64,000 nt of DNA from Chaetorhynchus papuensis (taxonomy: Eukaryota; Chordata; Aves; Passeriformes; Rhipiduridae), in contig VWYX01001280.1 of the NCBI GenBank assembly GCA_013396525.1, forward strand, positions 142,644 through 206,643. Reading direction: 5' to 3'. Below, piece after piece: positions 50,301 through 56,258 of the stretch. The translations under genes and the position numbers were made by a program. The notes under the pieces were generated by a model. It did not search any database. It was not told the origin of the DNA and saw nothing but the letters and a program-made list of their open reading frames with translations. The stretch's first letter is position 1, and every line of letters starts with the position of its first letter.

Positions 50301-52950
50301 GGTCCAGGTTCTGCTCCTTCCACTAGGAAATTCCCCTGATTTCAGATAAATTTTGACTGGATAAACTATCCAGTTCAAAATATCCAGTTCAATTTAAAAT
50401 AATGACAAAGCATAATAAATGCAACCTCAAACTCTCCAGTTTGCCTCGAGATTATAACCCATGTTTCCCACAATTTATTTAGGGAGGAAGGGAAGGGCTC
50501 ATTGGTGGCACTTCCTGGGGCCCAGGGGTAGTTCCCATACTTGCTCTGTTGCCTCTCTTCCCCTCCAGACTTGCCCTCAGACTGACTCCTCTCCTCTGCT
50601 CTGCTGCTGATGGACCAGGGCCATGCAGCAGGTGTTGCCCCACCAGGACCTGGCACAAACCCAGCACAAGTCCAGCTTAGTTCACTTTCATCGTGTTGAT
50701 GAAACCCCCATTGAAGTCAACCTAATTAAAAACTCTCCTCTTGGCTCTCCAGCAGTGGGGTCCAGCTGCTGTGCTAACGATACCATGCAGCACAACTGCA
50801 GCCATCTGCATAAGTAATGACTGTCAGCTAGAGATGAAATAATCCTTTAAACACTCACTGTGCTCCCTCCTTGCACCCCAACACACGCTCTGTCACCCAT
50901 CCCATGTGGAAGACAAAGCCACGTGGCTGCTCAACCAGGAACCCAGCAGGACAGTGCTGCCTCTCCCTGTCCCTGTGCCAGGCTCTCCAGCTGCCCATAT
51001 TTCCTCACTCCTCCTTTACTGAAACCTGTTTTTTTAGCGGGATGGTACCATCCAGGAGCTCTGCTTCAATGCCTGCGAGCCCTGAGGAAGGGACTCGTTC
51101 TCTTCATGTGCAGCCACACGCATAACTTAGGAAATAAATAAACTACAAGACACTCAAGCGGTTTATAAAGCACAAAATGTTTAACTTTTCTCATTTCTAA
51201 ACACCTTAACTATAGTCTTAGTATTATTTATTTCTCCTAAAGATTTCCAAAACAAATGAGTGCTTTGTGTTGCCCTCCCACATTTGGATTTTTTCTGCAT
51301 TACGCATCTTCTTCCCCTCCAATAAATTCCCCTGTTGTATAACTGTGTTTTGCATCATTTTGGAACACTGACCATAGCTCTGGCACTTTGCTGTAACTTG
51401 CCTCCCATGGACAATCTGATTTGCAAATGAAGTGGTTTCCTCTCTGCCATCCAATGGCCTCCAATAAAGCTCACACTGGCTATGAACAGATTTCCCACTT
51501 TTCTTCAGAAAGATGTGAAAGAAAGGAGGAGGAGAACTGGGATGGAAGGAGACAAGAATCACATGTGCCAGGGAAGCACATGTGTAATCAAGGGCTTGAA
51601 GATAATCTACTGCAGTAATTAAAAGCACACTCCAATCCTGTTCAGCATGTGTGTTCTTTTGTTCTCTGAGCACTTATTTTGTAATCATTGGATTGCCAGA
51701 GATTTAAAAAAAGGAAAGAAGATGAAGAATGCGTAACTTTTGCTACAATGAGGAGGGAATTCTAAAAACAGAAAGGAAAAAGCATTAGGATGCCTCAGCA
51801 TTTAATTTTTATTTTGTGAAATCAGTTTGTTGAAAATCCTTGAAGCTTCTTATAAACTTGTATCATAAATCATGATCTTAAAGAGCATTGCTTAATGAAT
51901 AACTCCCAGAAATGCTTTAGGTGGCTTGAGACCTTTAGTGGGATGCTACAGCTCTTTCCAAGCACAATACAAGTGAGCTTTAGACTGCTGGGAGAAATAT
52001 TATCTTCATACAATTTAGCCAGGTGATCAAGATGACTTGACTTTCAGATGGGAAAAAAGACAGCATAATGGGGAATTCATTCTCAAACTGTTGAGCTGTC
52101 ATCCGACAGCCCAAACAAAGCTATTTTGGGCTAATAGCATGCTTTCTACTCCCTCATATTCCATTACTCAATCTGGAGAACAAAGAACACTTTTTTGGGG
52201 AACGAATTTCTTTGGGTTTGAAACACAATTCTCCCTTTTTTAAGATTTTATTTTCCCAGTATGTACCAATTTTCCCGTATGTATACCATACACACATTCA
52301 TACACAGCCCTCCAATAAAAATTCCTCCAATAAAATCAGTATTTATGTTGTTCTAAGGCTTTCTGATCACTTTCTGTTTCAGGTAACACATTTGAAAATG
52401 GCATTTTGTTAATTGTCACAGTTAACAGTGCTCACACAGGTACCTGCATCTGCAACTCATCTCCTTTTTCTACTCATCTGACTCTGTAAAGGTCCTACAA
52501 AAAGAAGCTTGGTTCAAAAGGAATTAAGTTTTTTTCTAGAAAGCTCCTCTCAACTTACATTTCTCAAACGTTATGGACAGATTCTCCAATACTTTATTCC
52601 AGGAGACAACAGGGTTTTTCCTCTCTGCATGGGTAATTAATTAATATTCCAGAAGCCAATTTATTAGCATAATTAATATTCCAGAAGCCAATTTATTAGC
52701 ATTAATTCCTTGCCTGTGCTTAGAGAAACAGCTCCCTGCATATTTCACCTCCCTCAGCAATGTGTCCCACTCATTACCTGTATCTTCCACGGGCAGCTGA
52801 GGTTTTATTTCTTGCTCTGCTACATCTGCAACAACTGCTGCTGCTGCTGCTGCCGCTGCCGCTTCAGGGGGTGGCTGTGGAGGTGAAGGTGGTGCCTTGA
52901 CAGGTGTAGTGGACTCCGGGGTCTCAAATGCTTCTTCAGAGTCAGAGCTC
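14306..52950 (-). CDS. TACC2: TACC2, C-terminal ~1013 residues in 16 exons (5' end outside or unresolved)
   Basis: TACC2 is a centrosome- and spindle-associated adaptor. Members of the family bind ch-TOG/CKAP5 and Aurora A and promote microtubule growth through a C-terminal coiled-coil TACC domain. Sixteen exons on the minus strand join with consistent phase: 52950-52778, 47301-45993, 41463-41403, 40381-40174, 36392-36331, 35510-35395, 34621-34450, 34333-34193, 33317-33237, 27320-27177, 26779-26703, 22568-22525, 17150-16990, 16650-16544, 15739-15619, 14371-14306. The translation matches human TACC2 as I remember it almost end to end, for example SSDSEEAFETPESTTPVKAP, GTYNLDFDNIELVD, YTFDIDKWDDPNFNPFSS, QKWTCMTVDL, EYLSRVKKEEQRYQALK and DELIAKMGKS. 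This excludes TACC1 and TACC3. The first exon starts in mid-codon, so more exons lie upstream. The summed coding length is 3043 nt (3079 with the 36-nt microexon). Promoter and true start are not in view. Confidence 0.96.
15619..15739 (-). CDS. TACC2: TACC2 coiled-coil exon ANAEIAQVRGKAQQEQAAYQ
   Basis: 121 nt: one base, then 40 codons. The acceptor is GTTTTTTGCAG and the donor AAG/GTAAAT. It encodes ANAEIAQVRGKAQQEQAAYQ and ASLRKEQLKVDALERTLEQK. Compared with human TACC2 (QAAHQ, LRVDALERTLEQK from memory) there are only conservative changes. Confidence 0.97.
16400..16535 (+). mobile_element. CR1 LINE 3'-end fragment, plus, abutting a TACC2 splice donor
   Basis: It runs from CATCCCTGGAAGTGTCCAAG and GGATGGGGCTTGGAGCAACC to GATCCCTTCCAACC, AAAACCATTCTGTGAATCC. 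It lies in the intron after the 16544-16650 exon, antisense to TACC2. Its terminal repeat ends about eight bases from the donor GT, inside the region where the U1/U6 donor context is read. Confidence 0.85.
16544..16650 (-). CDS. TACC2: TACC2 coiled-coil exon NEEVLKKCAQEYLSRVKKEE
   Basis: 107 nt, phase 0 in and phase 2 out. The acceptor is CTCTTTTAAG and the donor AG/GTAATT. It encodes NEEVLKKCAQEYLSRVKKEE, QRYQALKIHAEEKLD plus two bases of Arg. The donor is followed within about ten bases by the end of an antisense CR1 copy (see the CR1 at 16400-16535). Confidence 0.97.
16990..17150 (-). CDS. TACC2: TACC2 coiled-coil exon DEQREKSVSHHTVQQLIVEK
   Basis: 161 nt: two bases, then 53 codons. The acceptor is CTTCTTTCAG and the donor AAG/GTGAGT. 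It encodes DEQREKSVSHHTVQQLIVEK, EQALADLNSVEKSLADLFRR and YEKMKEVLEGFRK. This is the core TACC coiled coil, with the LADLFRRYEKMKEVLEG segment invariant among vertebrate TACC2 as I know it. Phase 0 out. Confidence 0.97.
19110..19228 (-). mobile_element. CR1 LINE 3'-end fragment, antisense
   Basis: ACAGAATCACAGAATGGTTT, GGGTTGGAAGGCACCTCAGA, CCCCCCTGCCATGGGCAGGG and TTGCTCCAAGCCCTGTCCAA are recognisable CR1 3' sequence. It lies in the TACC2 intron 17151-22524. Confidence 0.88.
19316..19346 (-). mobile_element. Very short CR1 3'-end remnant, antisense
   Basis: Only about 30 bases (AATTGTAGAATGGTTTGGGT then TGGAAGTTCC) match the CR1 terminus. It lies about 90 bases from the larger copy at 19110-19228 in the same orientation. 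It may be a second tiny insertion or a piece left by rearrangement. Confidence 0.6.
20333..20368. repeat. TATAAA/TATATA microsatellite in TACC2 intron
   Basis: Three TATAAATA units (TATAAATATATAAATATATA) pass into a TA run. TATA-box-like words here are a by-product of the repeat. Confidence 0.88.
22525..22568 (-). CDS. TACC2: TACC2 44-nt exon KIVSEYEKTIAQMI
   Basis: 44 nt: one base, 14 codons, one base. The acceptor is CCCTCTTGCAG and the donor G/GTAGGT. It encodes KIVSEYEKTIAQMI and bridges EMR (previous exon) to EDEQREKS (next exon). It matches human KIVAEYEKTIAQMIE from memory, with Ala to Ser at the fourth residue. It is too small for ordinary open-frame detection; phase agreement on both sides confirms it. 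Confidence 0.95.
26703..26779 (-). CDS. TACC2: TACC2 exon VAKEREVSEWKEKYEESRRE
   Basis: 77 nt, phase 0 in and phase 2 out. The acceptor is CTTTGTTTCAG and the donor AG/GTGGGT. It encodes IVAKEREVSEWKEKYEESRR and EVMEM plus two bases of Arg. This is the first heptad-rich part of the TACC coiled coil and is nearly identical to human TACC2 (IITKEREVSEWKDKYEESRR from memory). Confidence 0.96.
27177..27320 (-). CDS. TACC2: TACC2 exon with DVSISKSALYSRIGASDAES
   Basis: 144 nt, 48 codons, phase 0 at both ends. The acceptor is AAACACACAG and the donor GAG/GTAACT. It encodes REPAIPADVSISKSALYSRI, GASDAESTTALLYPQQDLDS and ALRLARAE. It matches human PTDVSISKTALYSRIG...QQPDLDSALQIARAE from memory. It marks the beginning of the conserved TACC domain. 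Confidence 0.96.
27321..33236 (-). other. TACC2 intron, 5.9 kb
   Basis: It contains the CR1 at 28038-28213 and otherwise AT-rich unique sequence. The GC-rich last 200 bases (33050-33236) run directly into the 33237-33317 exon. No nested gene was recognised. Confidence 0.65.
28038..28213 (-). mobile_element. CR1 LINE 3'-end fragment, antisense
   Basis: CATAGAACCTCAGGATGGTT, GGTTGGAAGACACCTTAAAG, CACCCCCTGCCATGTGCAGG, CCAGGGATCCAGGGGCAGCC and ACAGCTTCTCTGGGCACTGC. It includes the ATCCAGGGGCAGCCACAGC block shared with the copies at 1-247, 3617-3890 and 6850-7082, so it is the same subfamily. Confidence 0.9.
33237..33317 (-). CDS. TACC2: TACC2 exon EELEFAAMRIEALKLARQIA (possible cassette)
   Basis: 81 nt, 27 codons, phase 0 at both ends. 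The acceptor is CCTTTGACAG and the donor AAG/GTACCT. It encodes EELEFAAMRIEALKLARQIA and LSSLRSK. It matches human EELEFAIMRIEALKLARQIA from memory. Human TACC2 isoforms with and without this segment are known to me, and its symmetrical phase allows clean skipping (KLQ-REPAIP). The start of helical, coiled-coil-like sequence is visible. Confidence 0.93.
33941..33961 (-). CDS. TACC2: Possible 21-nt TACC2 microexon (HLSCTSK)
   Basis: A 21-nt segment reading HLSCTSK lies between the phase-0 end of the 34193-34333 exon and the phase-0 start of the 33237-33317 exon. It is flanked by a fair acceptor (TTAAATTTCATCAG) and a good donor (AAG/GTATGT). Inclusion would keep the frame. It has no known homologue that I can name. 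The support is splice sites and length only, so this could be chance. Confidence 0.22.
34193..34333 (-). CDS. TACC2: TACC2 exon TSPEDSFVSADALLNRISKK
   Basis: 141 nt, 47 codons, phase 0 at both ends. The acceptor is TTTACCCTTCAG and the donor CAG/GTTTGT (a weaker donor). It encodes TSPEDSFVSADALLNRISKK, ASICDQPEYLDPDLAEKNPP and VFAQKLQ. It matches human SFASADALLSRLAHPVS...YLEPDLAEKNPPLFAQKLQ from memory. The exon lies just N-terminal to the coiled-coil TACC domain. Confidence 0.95.
34450..34621 (-). CDS. TACC2: TACC2 exon SSFEDPEAQQSSGMK...PEAIEI
   Basis: 172 nt: one base, then 57 codons. The acceptor is TTTTTCCAG and the donor ATA/GTAAGT. It encodes SSFEDPEAQQSSGMKIPHPA, SRVLAAGQEAHLQSPDKAKQ and KDLEPMTLGTTPEAIEI. 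It matches the human segment ending LEAMGLGTPSEAIEI from memory, but the first half is diverged, which suggests weak constraint there. It is likely disordered linker before the TACC domain. Confidence 0.94.
34721..34760. repeat. TA/CA compound microsatellite in TACC2 intron
   Basis: TGTATATAAATACATAAATA, TATATATACACACACACA. It lies in the 34622-35394 intron, about 100 bases upstream (in the transcript) of the 34450-34621 exon. Confidence 0.88.
35395..35510 (-). CDS. TACC2: TACC2 exon with the KKQSLYLMFD motif
   Basis: 116 nt, phase 0 in and phase 2 out. The acceptor is CTGTTGGCAG (an alternative AG three bases later would drop only the first Gln) and the donor GG/GTAGGT. It encodes QDDSTPKKQSLYLMFDAQQE, SPVKSPPIRL and SDSTTPCSG. 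The KKQSLYLxFD core corresponds to the TACC3 segment in which Aurora A phosphorylates a Ser to create the clathrin-binding site. Here the Ser is present. Confidence 0.95.
36331..36392 (-). CDS. TACC2: TACC2 exon LEYGNSYEIEYMEKIGSSVP
   Basis: 62 nt: two bases completing a Glu codon, then 20 codons LEYGNSYEIEYMEKIGSSVP. The acceptor is TTTCTGTTGCAG and the donor GTAAGT. It matches human TACC2 LDYRNSYEIEYMEKIGSSLP from memory. It leaves in phase 0. Confidence 0.95.
36916..36994 (-). CDS. TACC2: Candidate alternative TACC2 exon (79 nt, or 42 nt from an inner acceptor)
   Basis: There is an open stretch with a pyrimidine-rich acceptor (CTTCCTGCCTTAG) and donor TTCAG/GTATGA. It reads TLSLKIKCENSPESWAGDSP then LVHEHS and ends with one base that completes Glu with the AA of the 36392-36331 exon. 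The 79-nt form has phase 0 to 1, the same as the 40174-40381 exon. It could therefore replace that exon in frame (SDPPSQ-TLSLK...HS-ELEYGNSYEIEY). If the inner acceptor after 36958 is used, a 42-nt exon (36916-36957) fits in frame between the 40174 and 36392 exons. I do not recognise the peptide, so this is an inference from splice sites and phase. Confidence 0.45.
38198..38216. repeat. Poly-A tract in TACC2 intron
   Basis: About 19 A with no target-site duplication or retrogene-like sequence visible upstream, so it is taken as a simple tract. Confidence 0.8.
40174..40381 (-). CDS. TACC2: TACC2 exon with ATDEEKLASSVTGQKWTCMT
   Basis: 208 nt, phase 0 in and phase 1 out. The acceptor is TTGCTGCAG and the donor G/GTACTG. 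It encodes DPTPLPTPETPPVISTVVHA, TDEEKLASSVTGQKWTCMTV, DLNTDKQDYPQPSDLSTFVN and ETKFSSPTE. This matches human TACC2 with a one-residue longer linker (ASSVTG against AVTN from memory). It is probably a disordered region. Its phase pattern is the same as that of the candidate alternative exon at 36916-36994. Confidence 0.96.
41403..41463 (-). CDS. TACC2: TACC2 exon DTFRVKKSPKRSPLSDPPSQ
   Basis: 61 nt: one base completing a Thr codon, then 20 codons. The acceptor is TTTATTTTCAG and the donor GTAAAG. It encodes DTFRVKKSPKRSPLSDPPSQ, identical to human TACC2 as I remember it. It is a basic segment followed by a Ser-Asp-Pro motif of the SDP type named for this family. It leaves in phase 0. Confidence 0.95.
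42923..42958 (-). CDS. TACC2: TACC2 36-nt microexon (probably alternatively spliced)
   Basis: 36 nt with acceptor ATTTGTCTTAG and a perfect GTAAGT donor. It is inserted between the 45993-47301 exon (ends AC) and the 41403-41463 exon (starts T). It keeps the frame and reads T-MVEDVISVCSLF-DTFRVKKSPK. Both alternatives (KTDTFRVKK without it, KTMVEDVISVCSLFDTF with it) are open. I recall a nearly identical segment (MVEDVMSVCSLF) in long human TACC2 isoforms. That supports a conserved cassette microexon, but I could not check it. Confidence 0.8.
45993..47301 (-). CDS. TACC2: TACC2 large internal exon (435 codons, SDP/DPF region)
   Basis: 1309 nt with phase 2 at both ends. The acceptor is TTCCCACAG and the donor AC/GTAAGTT. 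It encodes PCSEAEPVTD, then FRPPPHSFSTVFDEDKPIAS, GTYNLDFDNIELVD, RRKSTDSVPVSKSTLSRSLS, SSSASSTLKRTKKPRP, a long acidic/lysine-rich low-complexity middle, LEFDYSEEKGG, KMPLRRPKTKKPVEKLDN, the paired motifs DKWDDPNFNPFSS and CEDSIDPFKSSSK, and ends in KPAKKKKTPLKT. The KKKK block is a probable nuclear-localisation signal. NPF/DPF motifs and RKST-type Ser sites suggest adaptor binding and phosphorylation, as known for the family. The shortest human isoform (AZU-1) would start inside this exon near MPLRRPK, from memory. It is GC-rich and CpG-rich compared with the introns. Confidence 0.97.
49479..49501. repeat. AAATA pentanucleotide run
   Basis: AAAGTAAAATAAAATAAAAT, four to five units, in the 47302-52777 intron of TACC2. 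Confidence 0.85.
52639..52702. repeat. Exact 32-bp tandem duplication
   Basis: Two perfect copies (52639-52670 and 52671-52702) beginning AATTAATATTCC and ending TTTATTAGCAT. They are in the TACC2 intron about 75 bases past the donor of the 52778-52950 exon. The absence of any mismatch suggests a recent duplication. Confidence 0.95.
52778..52950 (-). CDS. TACC2: TACC2 exon with SSDSEEAFETPE and a poly-alanine run
   Basis: 173 nt, entering with one base of a split codon and leaving with one base (G of a Gly codon). It encodes SSDSEEAFETPESTTPVKAP, a proline-rich stretch, nine consecutive alanines encoded by GCN triplets (five GCA in a row plus GCG), and QLPVEDT. The acceptor is TTTTCCTCAG and the donor GTAATG. 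The SSDSEEAFETPESTTPVKAP start matches human TACC2. The alanine tract sits where I recall the human protein having a Pro/Glu-rich segment, so it looks like a local triplet expansion. This is the most 5' exon that can be called securely. Confidence 0.92.
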
Positions 52951-55900
52951 CTGAGGAAAACCAAAGCAGAGAGTGGTGAGCACAGTGAGATTCATGTTTG
53001 CAGGTCAGGCTTGGGAACGCTGGGCTGCCTGAGCTGGTGGCACAGATCTCAGCTCTCAGGCCACCTCTGCGTTTCCCAGAGGAGATTTGACATTCCAGGA
53101 TGGTTTCCAGAGCAGGATGTCATGGCTGCGGTCTTCTCCCCTGAACAAGTATTTATGTCATTTGTCTCACAGAAGTGAACACACACTTGGAAATAAATCC
53201 ATCCTGCAAAACTTTCTTCTCAGTGTGAGGGGGGCTCAGCCACACAGACCAACACCCCTGTGTTACTCCTTGGCACAAGCACACCTAAATTAACTAAAAA
53301 ACATGAATAAAATGGATCTTCTCAAGAGGATTTCCTAGCTTCATAAAAAACCCCCAAACATCTAAAATAGCACCAAATTTGTGTGCTCTTAAGGGTGAGA
53401 GCAGACATGAAGTTATCTGAGGTACAGCAAACCCTTGTGCATCCTCCTCTCACAGAAATGCTACATTCTATTCTCAACAGAATTTCACCAGAGCCCTTTT
53501 CAAACAGACCTTGTGACACAAGGTAAAACAGCCTATAAAATCCATGGAATCCTGGTATTTTCAATTATCCTTCTGTGGCACCATGTGCTCACAGAGACAC
53601 AAAAACCATAGGGACCACAATGGGCTGGTGTCAGCCCAGGAAGGAAACAGCAGCACCCAAAATGGAGTAATTCAAGTGAAACACAAGCTTGGAAGGGAGC
53701 AACTCTACAAAATGATGAGTAACATAAACATTAAGCGAAGATCCAAACCATTCAAGGACACACCACTTGCTCTTAGAGGTGTACAGCCATAAGAAACCGT
53801 CCTTCTAGGTCTGGAAACCATAGATCATACTTGTTCTTAAACTGAGCCCAAATCATAAACATTCCATCCTTTGTTTGGGAGCAAGGAATGCAGTAACAAT
53901 GGTGTCATACTCAGTATGCACTGAACAAATGTTCAGCATACATTCAGTAAGCATTTCTGTTGGTCAGATGCAGCTCTGGACTGTTGGTCTGTAATAAAGT
54001 GAATTGAACATGGCAGTTTGCTAAAGGACAGGACTGATTTGCCTCTTCCCAGTGATTCTGTGTTGCCATAAAATGAGAAGCCATTTCATCCCCCAGAAGC
54101 ACTCCACAAGCCACCCCAAATCAAGGACTCCTCTCATTTTGCTCGAGTTAGAAGACAGCTCTGAGCTGCCAGATTCTGTTTGGTTTCCTGAGACTCGTGA
54201 TTATTTCAAGCAGCTCCATGTCAGGAGAAGTACGAATACAGGATTTGCATTCATTTGTCTAAATCCATCCCAGCACAAAGCCTTTGGAGAGCTCGGGAAG
54301 AAGAGACCCCACTGTCATCCCTGACAACTCCAGGACCACAGTGGTCCCAACCTTCCCCCTCCTCTGCAGAATGCCAGTGAGAGCTCCCACCTCCTCCCAC
54401 ACCATCAGGGTGCACATCATGACCCTGTGCCAACCAGCTCCTGGCTCTCATCACCCCACTCCTGAAGCAAAAGGAGTTCTACCAGGTGATAACTTCGGAT
54501 GTTTGGAGATTTATTTTTGTTTCCTCCCCAAACTTACACAGCTCAAAACCACTGTGAATGGCTTTCCATTTTATCTGTTGTCACAGCTCCTCAAAAAACC
54601 TTCTTCGTGTCACTTCTTTAACCATGCTCATTCCTCAGGCCACAGAACAGTCAAACTGGAACAGGCACACTGCATCATTTTAAATTATATCCTTACAAAG
54701 GTGCACCAGGTTTTAAGTTCTACATATTTTAAGCTTAAAGAAGAACAGCTGCAAACAAAGGGCTTCTGTAAATAAAGCTTCACAATAGGTATTCAACAAC
54801 AACAAAAAAAAGCTTTATCCTCCCTCCATGGAGCTGGTTCAGGAAACTTTAAAGTTGAAGAATCAAAGAGAAACAGAGTTGTGTGATATTTTCCCAGTGT
54901 CATAAAAATAAACCCAGGAAGTTATCATCTAAACCAACAAAATGAGAAGTAATTCATATCTCTCGGCTTTCACACCGTTTTTCATTGTGCTGCACTTAAT
55001 TAATGTTTCACTCTCTACAATTTGAACTCAAAGTCTTGCTCTGTAGTACTCAAAACATAATGTTTTGACTCCTTTTTTCCAAACTATCTGTATAGCACAC
55101 GTAACATATACAGCAACTGGAACAGGAAAAAAAAACCCTTCTACTTTTATATCCTACTCAAAGCAGTAACTGCGCTGTTGAACAGCCTTGATGGAGCAGT
55201 TCTGTGTCCTCCTTTAGTTAAATTATGGAAAGAACTGGTGCCTGTTTATCTCCCTTTTAAAGGAGTTCCCTTTGTTTGCTTGGTCTCTTCCTTGGATGGG
55301 CTGGGCATAGGCATTTAAAGTAAAGAGAAATATTTGTTCTTGTTTGTTCACTGCATGAGTTTCCACTCTGGAAAACCTCTCGAGTCTGTGGACAGACGGT
55401 TGAGGTGCCTGAGCTCCAGAAAAAGGCTTTGTTCTGCTAATATTTAATAATTCCCAAAAGATTCTGATGCAACACTCCTGATTTTCAGCTATTACAATCA
55501 AGTAAGAACTCAAGTAATAACTCAAATCCTGACAAGCTTGTTATGAGAAGCAATTGTGCTCACAAAGAAAATTCTGTTTAACAAAGAAACCTGAAGGGAA
55601 GTTTAATACCAGAAAAACCTTCTCTGTCATGGTCTGGGATCTGGGCAAGGGTATAAAGCCTGGAAGCACATTCCAGTACTACACTCCAAAGTCAACATGC
55701 ATCCTGGAAATATTAAATCTTGTGTTCAGTTTTCCTTAGTGAAAATATGGATGATCTCTCCGACGTGGGATTTTTTTTTTTTTAAGACTACAGTCCTACG
55801 TTCAAACTATAGGAAAAGATTTTCCCAGAACAACAGGATTTCCTGTGAAAAGGAAATTACATATTTCAGCCAGTTCAATTCACAACGCCTTTTTTCTGAG

Positions 55901-56221
55901 AAAGTCAGGGAATACGTGGAACAAAAAGAAATAATGCTGCTGCACAGTCCTTAATGTAAAACGAGATTGCCAAATTGTGATACACCCTGAGAATCGGCAC
56001 CGATTCAAAGCTGCACAAGGAGCAGCCACCACGGGTCCAGCTGTGGGCAGGTTCTCAGCACAGGAAGAGTCTTGACCACCTAGAATGTGGTTCTGAAGCT
56101 CCAGCCAAGGGTGAGTCCCCTGCAGGACTTGTTTGTGGGGCAGTGATGGGGTGGGAGCTACAGGAAGGAACACACATTCGTGCATCTGTTTAGCCAGCCT
56201 GGGAAATTAGCAGGAGCTTAC

Positions 56222-56258
56222 TTTCTTAACATGTCAGACAGATCTTTCCATCTGCATC
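56222..56258 (-). CDS. TACC2: Candidate upstream TACC2 exon (CRWKDLSDMLRK)
   Basis: A segment with donor AA/GTAAGC ends in phase 2, the phase required by the 52778-52950 exon. The join would read ...CRWKDLSDMLRK-SSDSEEAF. The frame stays open further upstream, through SPVTYKSKG, so the acceptor is uncertain; 56258 assumes the AG after ATCCAAAG. The peptide looks protein-like (charged, amphipathic), but I cannot place it in a known TACC2 isoform. Confidence 0.3.

Larger units (their letters stand above)
47302..52777 (-). other. TACC2 intron, 5.5 kb
   Basis: Unique AT-rich sequence with the AAATA run and the 32-bp tandem duplication near the 52778 donor. A 132-codon plus-strand frame at 49747-50145 has no recognisable content. 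Confidence 0.6.
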
